Below are positions 35,235 to 47,289 of a stretch of DNA of 64,000 nt, one piece after another. The notes under the pieces are model-generated. The model was not told the origin of the DNA. It saw nothing but the letters and a program-made list of their open reading frames with translations, and searched no databases. The position numbers were made by a program, and so were the translations under genes. The stretch is from Pogonophryne albipinna (Eukaryota; Chordata; Actinopteri; Perciformes; Artedidraconidae). The stretch is taken from NCBI GenBank assembly GCA_028583405.1, contig CM053260.1, forward strand, positions 26,852,425 through 26,916,424, in the 5' to 3' direction. The first letter of the stretch is position 1; each line of letters starts with the position of its first letter.

Positions 35235-35991
35235 TATCAGAGGGAATACCATGGCCAATTATGGTTGGATGCAGGCTGATTGTCATGATGGATCTGGCAG
35301 CAGACTCAAATGCTTTCTTCTTGGCTTAAGTCCAGGAGAAGAGTTTTCACTGTTGTGTTTTCTCTAAAGATTAAGGGAGAGGTTGCTAGTTGAGATGGTA
35401 ATCTGAAAATGAGTAACAAATATGCAAGAGAGGAATGACAAATCATGTTTGAATGCTATTATAATTGTACTTGTCATGGTTTGAAGAAACTTCTTAGAGT
35501 TTAGACTTGGTGTCAGACTGCTGCTCCACTGCCTGCTGGTACTTTTGATATGACACAGCACCCTCTAGTGGCAAACATATGGAAATTATTTTGGACTCAA
35601 TTTGTCTTGTTTTGTGTATCATTTAATTTTTTACTGAGAACAAATAATTTACAGATAATAAGGGCCACATTGGTTTTGTTTGTTTAGGTCTGTCCAAAAG
35701 TTAAGATTTTCAGACTTTTTCTTCAAAATGCTGAGATTAAAGTCAAAATTTAGATTTTCCAAGAATTCTGTCTTTTTCCTCAAAAGTCTGACATTTCTTT
35801 CACAAAATTCAGACTTTTAAACATTTTTTTTTGTATGTTTTTCTAAAAATATTATATCATTATAAAAATTCAGATTTTTTTTACAAAATCTTTACTTTTG
35901 TCCAAATCAAAATTCTGCCTTTTTCAAAAAAAAATCTGGAATGTTCTCAAAATTCCCTATTTTTTTATCAGAGTAAGGAGTTTTTTCAAAA

Positions 35992-38866
35992 ATACCTTTA
36001 AGGAGCCGTACACATGCTGCAGTTTTTGCGTGGCTGTGTCTTTAGTTGTAAGCCCAGTGGTGATCTGGTCATCTGACATAGGCTACTGATCATAGCCTAC
36101 AGTCAATAACGCCATCGAAAATAATATGCTACATTACAGTGGGCTACAACTACTTCTGGGTCTTTGTGTGTCATTCAAGCTCAGCTCTGTGTGTGTGGCA
36201 CAAGCGCATTTTGTGTGAGCGAGCGAGGGAGAGAGAGCAGTACCGGTGATTGTTGTTATTAGCATCTGGTTAGCTAGCGATGCTAACGAATATAAAGAGC
36301 TTTTTCTACAACCAGTGGAAGAGAGCTCTCTCCTGTCAGACTGAGAGAGAGATAACCTCAGTTTAGTGAGTTAAAGGCACACCTTTATACAGTGGTGTAG
36401 TGGGGATTATTTTACTGGGTGGACGGGGCGGGGAGACACTATGGACGCGCTCGTGAACTGTCAAGGGGGGTACACTGGGCCGGCCGTCAGCGAACCGATC
36501 CGGTCTTTCTGCGCGACTGTCACGCGGGACATAGTCTCAATTTGTGGGACGCGGGACAAATAATAAAAATGCACACACACGGTGCTCCACACACACACGC
36601 ACACACACACGCACATACACGCTTCAAATTAAGTTGCATCCATGCTTGAGCTACATTTTTATTATAGCCTATTACTGTGAAATCTGCCTATTATGTTTTC
36701 GTCATCATTACAACAAATACACACTTGCAACTGATAACACTGGCAATAATTTTATATTTATTAGACTATGAAAAAAGGAATCATGCTTCAAATAAGTGGG
36801 GGTACGGCGTACCCCCGCGTCCAACGCCCACTACACCACTGCCTTTATATGATCATTATAGTTTAAAAAATGATAAAAACAGGTATAAAATACTATATGA
36901 CAGTAAAAAAAAGATAAGTTGTTATTAATAAACAAGAATACAGTTTAAAAAGGGGAGTGATTTGTAAAATATCCATAAAAGGAAAAGAAAATCAGTTCAT
37001 ATGGGTATTGAGAGATGTATCCATACACATCTTGTCGTGTCCATATCTTTCTGTTTTGGTGGCCATGCCACAACCGTGTACATGCATGCATGCGCGAGTC
37101 ATAGTGAGTGTCTGCATTTTGGTCCTTACGCATTTTACACATTCTCTCCAAAGCGTAACATAAAACTTTGAAATAAAACAGAAAGATATCTGGTTTAAGA
37201 GGTGGCTTTTTCTTTGCACAGCATGAAAGAAAGGTGAAATGAATGGGCTGTGATTTTAGTTTTTTTAAGCAGAGGCCAATAATTTGCACGGCCCTCGGAG
37301 GATGTTGTAAAAATTGAAATGGCCCTTGAGAGGAAAAAGGTTCCCCACCCCTGAATACAAGCTGATTTCCAAACACATAATGATGGCAAACACCTGAACA
37401 GAAAGCCATTAAATTCAGCAGCTGTAGGTGTAAAGTATGACCACTAGATGGCACCACTAACATGCATTGACGGACTAAGAGGATAATAAACAACAATAAT
37501 CTGAACAGAATGAGTAAAAACATGAATAAACACATAACGAGACAGTAAAAAATGAAATATATGAAAAGAGTTTACATACTTTTGAGCAAAGGTAATAGGC
37601 CACATGTATCAGAGGTAATATAAAAGTGCTGGTTAAGCTGTGGGGTGCATTTCTATACAAGGTTTCTCTCTGCAGTCTCAATTCTGAGAAAAAAGTTTGA
37701 ATTTTTTGAAAAAACTCCTTACTCTGATAAAAAAATAGGGAATTTTGAGAACATTCCATATTTTTTTTGAAAAAGGCAGAATTTTGATTTGGACAACAGT
37801 AAAGATTTAGTAAAAAAAAATCTGAATTTTTATTATGATATAATATTTTTTAGAAAAACATACAAAAAATATATAAAAGTCAGAATTTTGTGAAAGAAAT
37901 GTCAGATTTTTGAGGAAAAAGACAGAATTCTTGGAAAATCTAAATTCACCACTTTCACCAGTCTGCTGACGTCATGTGCGCGTTCATGTGTGTTGGAGGA
38001 GGTGCTCTGTAAGGAAGTCTGAAGGAAGGGGCGGATTCTTTTCGGCTGTGTACTTTCAAATTTTAGTGCACTCGAGCCGGTTTCTGAAACTTACCTACCC
38101 CACCTTTAATATCAGAGGGAATACCATGGCCAATTATGGTTGGATGCAGGCTGATTGTCATGATGGATCTGGCAGCAGACTCAAATGCTTTCTTCTTGGC
38201 TTAAGTCCAGGAGAAGAGTTTTCACTGTTGTGTTTTCTCTAAAGATTAAGGGAGAGGTTGCTAGTTGAGATGGTAATCTGAAAATGAGTAACAAATATGC
38301 AAGAGAGGAATGACAAATCATGTTTGAATGCTATTATAATTGTACTTGTCATGGTTTGAAGAAACTTCTTAGAGTTTAGACTTGGTGTCAGACTGCTGCT
38401 CCACTGCCTGCTGGTACTTTTGATATGACACAGCACCCTCTAGTGGCAAACATATGGAAATTATTTTGGACTCAATTTGTCTTGTTTTGTGTATCATTTA
38501 ATTTTTTACTGAGAACAAAGAATTTACAGATAATAAGGGCCACATTGGTTTTGTTTGTTTAGGTCTGTCCAAAAGTTAAGATTTTCAGACTTTTTCTTCA
38601 AAATGCTGAGATTAAAGTCAAAATTTAGATTTTCCAAGAATTCTGTCTTTTTCCTCAAAAGTCTGACATTTCTTTCACAAAATTCAGACTTTTAAACATT
38701 TTTTTTTGTATGTTTTCTAAAAATATTATATCATTATAAAAATTCAGATTTTTTTTACAAAATCTTTACTTTTGTCCAAATCAAAATTCTGCCTTTTTCA
38801 AAAAAAAATCTGGAATTTCTCAAAATTCCCTATTTTTTTATCAGAGTAAGGAGTTTTTTCAAAAAA
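35992..38866. repeat. Tandem unit 2 (2.88 kb)
   Basis: Second copy. It begins at TACCTTTAAGGAGCCG, right after the truncated inverted-repeat arm of unit 1. It carries the intact empty site of the retrovirus (ATAGCCTACAGTC at 36092-36104). Differences from units 1 and 3 are scattered single bases and homopolymer lengths. Confidence 0.9.
36390..36841. mobile_element. hAT MITE (unit 2)
   Basis: Same element and same target site as 33513-33965, copied by the tandem duplication rather than by a new insertion. Confidence 0.9.
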
Positions 38867-41742
38867 TACCTTTAAGGAGCCGTACACATGCTGCAGTTTT
38901 TGCGTGGCTGTGTCTTTAGTTGTAAGCCCAGTGGTGATCTGGTCATCTGACATAGGCTACTGATCATAGCCTACAGTCAATAACGCCATCGAAAATAATA
39001 TGCTACATTACAGTGGGCTACAACTACTTCTGGGTCTTTGTGTGTCATTCAAGCTCAGCTCTGTGTGTGTGGCACAAGCGCATTTTGTGTGAGCGAGCGA
39101 GGGAGAGAGAGCAGTACCGGTGATTGTTGTTATTAGCATCTGGTTAGCTAGCTATGCTAACGAATATAAAGAGCTTTTTCTACAACCAGGTGGAAGAGAG
39201 CTCTCTCCTGTCAGACTGAGAGAGAGATAACCTCAGTTTAGTGAGTTAAAGGCACACCTTTATACAGTGGTGTAGTGGGGATTATTTTACTGGGTGGACG
39301 GGCGGGGAGACACTATGGACGCGCTCGTGAACTGTCAAGGGGGGGTACACTGGCCGGCCGTCAGCGAACCGATCCGGTCTTTCTGCGCGACTGTCACGCG
39401 GGACATAGTCTCAATTTGTGGGACGCGGGACAAATAATAAAAATGCACACACACGGTGCTCCACACACACACGCACACACACACGCACATACACGCTTCA
39501 AATTAAGTTGCATCCATGCTTGAGCTACATTTTTATTATAGCCTATTACTGTGAAATCTGCCTATTATGTTTTCGTCATCATTACAACAAATACACACTT
39601 GCAACTGATAACACTGGCAATAATTTTATATTTATTAGACTATGAAAAAAGGAATCATGCTTCAAATAAGTGGGGGTACGGCGTACCCCGCGTCCAACGC
39701 CCACTACACCACTGCCTTTATATGATCATTATAGTTTAAAAAATGATAAAAACAGGTATAAAATACTATATGACAGTAAAAAAAAGATAAGTTGTTATTA
39801 ATAAACAAGAATACAGTTTAAAAAGGGGAGTGATTTGTAAAATATCCATAAAAGGAAAAGAAAATCAGTTCATATGGGTATTGAGAGATGTATCCATACA
39901 CATCTTGTCGTGTCCATATCTTTCTGTTTTGGTGGCCATGCCACAACCGTGTACATGCATGCATGCGCGAGTCATAGTGAGTGTCTGCATTTTGGTCCTT
40001 ACGCATTTACACATTCTCTCCAAAGCGTAACATAAAACTTTGAAAATAAAACAGAAAGATATCTGGTTTAAGAGGTGGCTTTTTCTTTGCACAGCATGAA
40101 AGAAAGGTGAAATGAATGGGCTGTGATTTTAGTTTTTTTAAGCAGAGGCCAATAATTTGCACGGCCCTCGGAGGATGTTGTAAAAATTGAAATGGCCCTT
40201 GAGAGGAAAAAGGTTCCCCACCCCTGAATACAAGCTGATTTCCAAACACATAATGATGGCAAACACCTGAACAGAAAGCCATTAAATTCAGCAGCTGTAG
40301 GTGTAAAGTATGACCACTAGATGGCACCACTAACATGCATTGACGGACTAAGAGGATAATAAACAACAATAATGTGAACAGAATGAGTAAAAACATGAAT
40401 AAACACATAACGAGACAGTAAAAAATGAAATATATGAAAAGAGTTTACATACTTTTGAGCAAAGGTAATAGGCCACATGTATCAGAGGTAATATAAAAGT
40501 GCTGGTTAAGCTGTGGGGTGCATTTCTATACAAGGTTTCTCTCTGCAGTCTCAATTCTGAGAAAAAAGTTTGAATTTTTTGAAAAAACTCCTTACTCTGA
40601 TAAAAAAAATAGGGAATTTTGAGAACATTCCATATTTTTTTTTGAAAAAGGCAGAATTTTGATTTGGACAAAAGTAAACATTTTGTAAAAAAAAATCTGA
40701 ATTTTTATAATGATATAATATTTTTTAGAAAAACATACAAAAAAATATATAAAAGTCAGAATTTTGTGAAAGAAATGTCAGACTTTTGAGGAAAAAGACA
40801 GAATTCTTGGAAAATCTAAATTCACCACTTTCACCAGTCTGCTGACGTCATGTGCGCGTTCATGTGTGTTGGAGGAGGTGCTCTGTAAGGAAGTCTGAAG
40901 GAAGGGGCGGATTCTTTTCGGCTGTGTACTTTCAAATTTTAGTGCACTCGAGCCGGTTTCTGAAACTTACCTACCCCACCTTTAATATCAGAGGGAATAC
41001 CATGGCCAATTATGGTTGGATGCAGGCTGATTGTCATGATGGATCTGGCAGCAGACTCAAATGCTTTCTTCTTGGCTTAAGTCCAGGAGAAGAGTTTTCA
41101 CTGTTGTGTTTTCTCTAAAGATTAAGGGAGAGGTTGCTAGTTGAGATGGTAATCTGAAAATGAGTAACAAATATGCAAGAGAGGAATGACAAATCATGTT
41201 TGAATGCTATTATAATTGTACTTGTCATGGTTTGAAGAAACTTCTTAGAGTTTAGACTTGGTGTCAGACTGCTGCTCCACTGCCTGCTGGTACTTTTGAT
41301 ATGACACAGCACCCTCTAGTGGCAAACATATGGAAATTATTTTGGACTCAATTTGTCTTGTTTTGTGTATCATTTAATTTTTTACTGAGAACAAAGAATT
41401 TACAGATAATAAGGGCCACATTGGTTTTGTTTGTTTAGGTCTGTCCAAAAGTTAAGATTTTCAGACTTTTTCTTCAAAATGCTGAGATTAAAGTCAAAAT
41501 TTAGATTTTCCAAGAATTCTGTCTTTCCTCAAAAGTCTGACATTTCTTTCACAAAATTCAGACTTTTAAACATTTTTTTTTGTATGTTTTTCTAAAAAAT
41601 ATTATATCATTATAAAAATTCAGATTTTTTTTACAAAATCTTTACTTTTGTCCAAATCAAAATTCTGCCTTTTTCAAAAAAAATCTGGAATGTTCTCAAA
41701 ATTCCCTATTTTTTTATCAGAGTAAGGAGTTTTTTCAAAAAA
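38867..41742. repeat. Tandem unit 3 (2.88 kb)
   Basis: Third copy, again with the retroviral empty site (38966-38978). Unlike units 1 and 2 it does not end at the AT-rich arm junction but continues into a much longer inverted copy. Confidence 0.9.
39265..39714. mobile_element. hAT MITE (unit 3)
   Basis: Third copy of the same element at the same relative position, a few bases shorter. Confidence 0.9.
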
Positions 41743-42354
41743 TTCAAACTTTTTTCTCAGAATTGAGACTGCAGAGAGAAACCTTGTATAGAAATGCACC
41801 CCACAGCTTAACCAGCACTTTTATATTACCTCTGATACATGTGGCCTATTACCTTTGCTCAAAAGTATGTAAACTCTTTTCATATATTTCATTTTTTACT
41901 GTCTCGTTATGTGTTTATTCATGTTTTTACTCATTCTGTTCACATTATTGTTGTTTATTATCCTCTTAGTCCGTCATGCATGTTAGTGGTGCCATCTAGT
42001 GGTCATACTTTACACCTACAGCTGCTGAATTTAATGGCTTTCTGTTCAGGTGTTTGCCATCATTATGTGTTTGGAAATCAGCTTGTATTCAGGGGTGGGG
42101 AACTTTTCCTCTCAAGGGCCATTTCAATTTTTACAACATCCACCGAGGGCCGTGCAAATTATTGGCCTCTCCTTAAAAAAACTAAAATCACAGCCCATTC
42201 ATTTCGCCTTTCTTTCATGCTGTGCAAAGAAAAAGCCACCTCTTAATCCAGATATCTTTCTGTTTTTATGTTACGCTTTGGAGGAATGTGTAAAAGGCGT
42301 AAGGACCAAAATGCAGACACTCACTAAGACTCGCGCATGCATGCATGTGCACGG
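39950..42354. repeat. Large palindrome ending at the gap
   Basis: The left arm 39950-40830 is repeated inverted at about 41480-42354, with a central spacer of ~650 bases. The outermost match is around CATGCATGCATG. The inverted arm runs into the N gap, so its true length is unknown. Units 1 and 2 keep only the inner ~270 bases of the second arm. Confidence 0.85.
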
Positions 42355-43354
42355 NNNNNNNNNNNNNNNNNNNNNNNNNNNNNNNNNNNNNNNNNNNNNN
42401 NNNNNNNNNNNNNNNNNNNNNNNNNNNNNNNNNNNNNNNNNNNNNNNNNNNNNNNNNNNNNNNNNNNNNNNNNNNNNNNNNNNNNNNNNNNNNNNNNNNN
42501 NNNNNNNNNNNNNNNNNNNNNNNNNNNNNNNNNNNNNNNNNNNNNNNNNNNNNNNNNNNNNNNNNNNNNNNNNNNNNNNNNNNNNNNNNNNNNNNNNNNN
42601 NNNNNNNNNNNNNNNNNNNNNNNNNNNNNNNNNNNNNNNNNNNNNNNNNNNNNNNNNNNNNNNNNNNNNNNNNNNNNNNNNNNNNNNNNNNNNNNNNNNN
42701 NNNNNNNNNNNNNNNNNNNNNNNNNNNNNNNNNNNNNNNNNNNNNNNNNNNNNNNNNNNNNNNNNNNNNNNNNNNNNNNNNNNNNNNNNNNNNNNNNNNN
42801 NNNNNNNNNNNNNNNNNNNNNNNNNNNNNNNNNNNNNNNNNNNNNNNNNNNNNNNNNNNNNNNNNNNNNNNNNNNNNNNNNNNNNNNNNNNNNNNNNNNN
42901 NNNNNNNNNNNNNNNNNNNNNNNNNNNNNNNNNNNNNNNNNNNNNNNNNNNNNNNNNNNNNNNNNNNNNNNNNNNNNNNNNNNNNNNNNNNNNNNNNNNN
43001 NNNNNNNNNNNNNNNNNNNNNNNNNNNNNNNNNNNNNNNNNNNNNNNNNNNNNNNNNNNNNNNNNNNNNNNNNNNNNNNNNNNNNNNNNNNNNNNNNNNN
43101 NNNNNNNNNNNNNNNNNNNNNNNNNNNNNNNNNNNNNNNNNNNNNNNNNNNNNNNNNNNNNNNNNNNNNNNNNNNNNNNNNNNNNNNNNNNNNNNNNNNN
43201 NNNNNNNNNNNNNNNNNNNNNNNNNNNNNNNNNNNNNNNNNNNNNNNNNNNNNNNNNNNNNNNNNNNNNNNNNNNNNNNNNNNNNNNNNNNNNNNNNNNN
43301 NNNNNNNNNNNNNNNNNNNNNNNNNNNNNNNNNNNNNNNNNNNNNNNNNNNNNN
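42355..43354. other. Assembly gap (1,000 N)
   Basis: A run of exactly 1,000 N, usually a placeholder rather than a measured length. It separates the palindrome from the proline-rich repeat ORF. Any reading frame drawn across it is meaningless. Confidence 1.
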
Positions 43355-43795
43355 TGAGAGGGGACTCGGGTAGGAACTTGAGAGGAGACTTGAGAGAGGA
43401 CTTGAGAGGGAACACGGGAGGATACTTGAGAGGGACCTCGAGAGGGGACTCGAGAGGGGACTAGAGAGGGAACTTGAGAGGGGACTCGAGAGGGAACTCG
43501 AGAGGGAACTCGAGAGGAGACTTGAGAGGGGACTCGAGAGAGGACTCGAGAGGGAACTGGAGAGGGAACTGGAGAGGGGACTGGAGAGGGTACTCGAGAG
43601 GGAACTGGAGAGGGGACTCGAGAGGGAACCGGAGAGGGGACCCGAGAGGGAACTAGAGAGGGAACTTGAGAGGGAACTTGAGAGGGGACTCGAGAGAGGA
43701 CTAGAGAGGGAACTGGAGAGGGAACTGGAGAGGGGACTGGTGAGGGGACTGGAGAGGGGACTCGAGAGGGAACTGGAGAGGGGACTTGTGTCGGT
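43355..43795. repeat. 12-bp tandem repeat in the ORF
   Basis: About 36 copies of GAGAGGGGACTC-like units. The length keeps the minus-strand frame open. Confidence 0.9.
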
Positions 43796-44760
43796 CGGTA
43801 CGCCGCCAGGACTCGGGGAGCTGGTGTAGGCTGGAGAGCCAACAGGAGACGAGGTGCTGGAGTCGGCCGGTACGCCGACAGGACTCGGGGAGCTGGCGTC
43901 GGCTGGGGAGCCAGCAGGAGACGAGGTGCTGGAGTCGGCCGGTACGCCGACAGGACACGGGGAGCTGGCGTCGGCTGGGGAGCCAGCAGGAGACGAGGTG
44001 CTGGAGTCGGCCGGTACGCCGACAGGACACGGGGAGCTGGTGTTGGCTGGAGAGCCAACAGGAGACGAGGTGCTGGAGTCGGAACTGGGGCCGGAACCAT
44101 GGCTGCTGGGGCCAGCACTGGGGCCGGGACCATGGCTGCTGGGGCCAGAACTGGGTCTGGGACCATGGCTGCTGGGGCCCGGGCTGCTAGTCTGGCCTTG
44201 CGACGACTCCTCTTAGCAGCCGCCTGAATACTCCGTGGACCTCCATAAGCCAGCCGAGTTCCAGAATACGACTCCTGGACAGGAGCAGGAACTGGGGCCG
44301 GTACTGAGGCTGGAACTGGAGCCGCTGGAACCGGAACAGAGGCCTGGACCATGGCTGCGTGGGCCAGGAAATCGAGCAAGTGAACATAGCTCTGCGGGCC
44401 GGTACTGGTGCATGGATCCATGGCTGTGGAAACCGGAACTGAAGCCGGGATCATGGCTGTTGGAGCACGGGCTGGAATCCTGGCCCTGCGTCTCCTAGAG
44501 GTTTTTTGGAGACTCTGTGGACCTCCAACAGGACAACTTGTGAAGCGTTGTAGCCACTTAGGCAACGAACTCCTCAACCAAGGCATTTCAGCCACCTCCA
44601 TTCGTGCCTTTTCGAGGATAGCCTCTTTGTCCCTTCTAGAAGAGGTTCCTTTCCACTCGGCATGATAACATTGTAGAGAAAAGTCTAGATCAAACAGATC
44701 CAACTCAAACTCATGAAAATCCGCTGGGTACTCAAAATCGTAAAAATCCGCTGGGTCCAT
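43355..44760 (-). CDS. Pro/Val-rich repeat ORF of an LTR element (partial)
   Basis: The minus-strand frame starts MDPADFYDFEYPADFHEFEL at 44760, only 18 bases after the LTR end, and stays open for about 468 codons to the gap. An acidic aromatic N-terminus and a basic stretch (TSRRRRARIPAR) are followed by three repeat types: 11-residue AAMVPAPVLAP-like units, 24-residue units from 72-base repeats (APRLLLA, APRVLSAYRPTP), and more than 30 four-residue units (VPSP/VPSR) from a 12-base repeat. A start with MDPAD right after an LTR is usual for gag of fish Ty3/gypsy elements, but no capsid or zinc knuckle is seen. I infer a non-autonomous derivative. The 3' part is in or beyond the gap. Confidence 0.55.
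43796..44080. repeat. 72-bp tandem repeat in the ORF
   Basis: Four units. The word GAGGTGCTGG recurs at 43851, 43923, 43995 and 44067, exactly 72 bases apart (24 codons). Confidence 0.95.
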
Positions 44761-44777
44761 TGTTGGTTGGTGCTTTC

Positions 44778-45163
44778 TGTCACGGTGTGTGCAGCAAGCA
44801 GGACCCAAATGCAGATTAACGTGAAAAACCTTTATTTCAAGGATAACTACAAAACATAGACAAAACAGAACACTCACCGGTGAACTCAGTCACAAACGAA
44901 AGAAGCACCCAACACTGAACACAGGAAGAGACACGACTAAATACAGGGAGGGGTAATCACGGGACGAGAAACAGCTGGGCAGGGGAGGAGAAACACAAGG
45001 ACAACAGGTGAACACAATCAGACACTTAGACACACCAGGGAACTAACGACGGGGAGGAAAAACACAAGGAAAAGGACCAGACAATAAACAGGGAGGAAAA
45101 CATGACAAGGAGAACGGAAAAACACCCACACAAGAAACGCGACATAACAAGAGAATCGTGACA
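44778..45163 (-). repeat. LTR (5') of the repeat-ORF element
   Basis: 386 bases. On the minus strand it starts TGTCACGATTCTC and ends ACACCGTGACA, with the usual TG...CA and a CACCTGTTGTCC/CAGCTGTTTC composition seen in fish gypsy LTRs. It inserted into the satellite array next to ACGAC. The partner LTR is not visible (gap), and the sequence after it shows no clear primer site. Confidence 0.65.
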
Positions 45164-46130
45164 ACGACAACACCCTGTTTCATGGCGAGGGATCTGTTGC
45201 CATGGAAACGGCATATGGTGACATCCCATAATTGACATAGAGCTGTTGAGGGCCGGACCATTAATGATAGTCTGAAGTCTGGTGCGGTTTGGACGATTTT
45301 CCATTGAATTACAACAACATCGTATTTTTTGGCGAAGGATGCGTTGCCATGGAACGGCATACGGTGAGATCTCAGATTTCACGTTGAGCTGTTGAGGCAT
45401 GGACCAGTGATATAAAAGTGAAGATTGGGGGACGATGGGACCGTGTCCATTGGATTTACAGCGACACCGTTGTTTATGGCGAAGGATCCGTCGCCATGGT
45501 AACGCCAAATTAAGTAACATCAGATTTGACCTAGAGCTGTTCAGGGCTGTAGTGTTAACCATCATGTGAAGTTTGGTGGCGTTCTGAGTATGTCAGTTTG
45601 AGTTATGACATCATCGTGTTCCATGGCGAGGGACCGCCTAGCATCGAGCGAACGCAAACTTTGGCGCCAAATAACGGCTCCGCCGTGCGAAAGAAAAAAA
45701 CTTCCGTGATAACTTTAAATTGCCCATGTCTCGTGAAGCTACCCGACGAATTTCGAGCCGTACGGATAAAGTCCCTAGGACAAGATAGATTTTGCGCGGA
45801 GGACGAAAAACGCGATAAATCGCGTTTTTCCGACACAAAATTCAAAATGGCCGAATTCCTGTATGTTATTTTATACCCCTCCAAGAGGCTTTTTGGTTCG
45901 TCTCCGCACCCTAGATATGCGTAGCGAGTTTCGTTCGTTTACGTGAAAGTTAAAGTAGGGGGAGTTAACGTTAAAAACGGAAGTGGGCGTGGCCTACGCA
46001 ATTTTTGACGCAAAGTTCCGGAACCAATTACATATCTCAAGTTGCGCCACTTCTGAAGCGCGTGCAAAATTTGGTGAGTTTTCACATATGTTGCGGGGGT
46101 CAAAAGTGCGTTCCAAAAGTTCAAATAATA
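45164..46130. repeat. 147-bp satellite, first block with end module
   Basis: Three units with X-box-like words at 45196, 45343 and 45490, then a longer end module (about 45550-46130) rich in CGAA and GGCGCCAAA words. The second half of this block is repeated at 48556-49310, there with an 83-base internal deletion. Confidence 0.85.
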
Positions 46131-46760
46131 ATTAAAGCTGCAAGCAGCGTTGAGCGGGTCTTCGACGCTCCGCAGGCTGTTGTCCGCACGTCGACGTGTG
46201 TGTCTAGGTGTCTCGAGGAGTCGGCCGTTGGCAAACGTGGGAAGTTTCAGGCCGATCGGACAATGTTTTTGAGTTACAGCAATAACACAAACATTGTGTT
46301 TCATGGCGGGTGATCTGTCGACATGGCAACGGCATTTGATGACACCCCATAATATGCTTAGATGTGTTGAGGGCTGCATCGTTATCAAACCTGTGAAGTG
46401 TTGTGCCGTTTGGAGCATGTTAACTGGAGTTATGAGAAAACCGTGTTTCACAGCGACCATTTTGTTACCATAGCAACGACATTTGAAGAAATATCAAAAC
46501 TGACACATATATGTCTCGAGGGCTTGACGGTTAGCACACATGTACAGTTTGAACAGTTTTTGACCATTTACACAGGACTTATAGCAATATCGTGCTTAAC
46601 GGCGAGGGGTGTGTTGCCATGGCAACAGCTTTTGGGCATATTGAGTTGTTGAGGGCCGGACCATTAGCCATCATATGAAATCTGGTGACGTTTGGACGTT
46701 TTTCCATTGAGTTAGGACAACACCGTGTTTCATGGCGAGGGACGCGTTGCCAACAGGAAC
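46131..46760. repeat. Diverged satellite block
   Basis: Starts with AATTAAAGCTGCAAGCAGCG, a word common at the edge of a dispersed fish repeat. It continues with units whose X-box-like words at 46317, 46464 and 46613 keep the ~147-base spacing although the rest has drifted. Confidence 0.7.
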
Positions 46761-47034
46761 TGAAGACATGAAGACGATCCTTGTTTTTGATTGACCTGGC
46801 ATCACATTCATGTTTTGGTGCCAGAAGTCATCGGTGCGCTCTTCATTAAAACACCCTTGTTTGTTTGACTGAATGCATTCGTGCAACAAAGGGTTGACAA
46901 AGAAAAGGTGGAGTCCTTTCTGGTCATCATCATCAACATCATTCCTGTAAGTGACATCTGATCTGGAGTAACCTCTTAAAAATACTCAGTCAATATGTCA
47001 GCTGTTCTTGTTGTTGTCCTGAGTTTGAATCTTT

Positions 47035-47215
47035 AGGCAAGGACACTTTATTTATACAGCACCTTTCAACACAAGGCAATTCAAAGTGCTTTACAAAAAG
47101 GAAAGACATTAAGAAAAGGGCATCTAAAAATAGTCATTCAAAAGCAAAGATAATCAAATAAACACTCAAAGAACAAATACATGAATACAAGTTACAGTGC
47201 AGAGTAAGATATGAA
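47035..47215 (-). mobile_element. LINE-type 3' tail fragment
   Basis: The minus-strand tail of an L2/CR1-like element: CACTTTATTTATACAGCACC and CAAAGTGCTTTACAAAAAGG are typical words. No coding part. The surrounding 46760-47280 contains nothing else I recognise. Confidence 0.55.
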
Positions 47216-47289
47216 TAGTTCAATTAAAAGCAGCCGCGTTAGGGTTTTTTGTTTGTTCAAGTAAATATCAATCAATCAATGTTTATTTA

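Larger units (their letters stand above)
23362..35991. repeat. Tandem unit 1 (2.88 kb plus retrovirus)
   Basis: First of three direct copies. Without the retrovirus and its 4-bp duplication (9,753 bases) the unit is 2,877 bases, matching the spacing of the next copies. Content in order: a short lead shared after the TTAA end, the retrovirus site, a hAT MITE, a hAT-like terminus (CAGGGGTGGGGAAC, minus strand, near 34480), one arm of an AT-rich inverted repeat (34800-35070), half a TTAA MITE and the second, shorter arm (35700-35993). Confidence 0.85.

Noticed and set aside
35101..35367. An 88-codon protein found three times
   Set aside because: It is carried by the tandem units, spans the end of a TTAA MITE, and resembles nothing.
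42271..44877. A single 868-codon minus-strand frame from the repeat ORF to the palindrome
   Set aside because: It crosses 1,000 N. Only the part from 43355 to 44760 is supported, and the bases before the MDPAD start are LTR.
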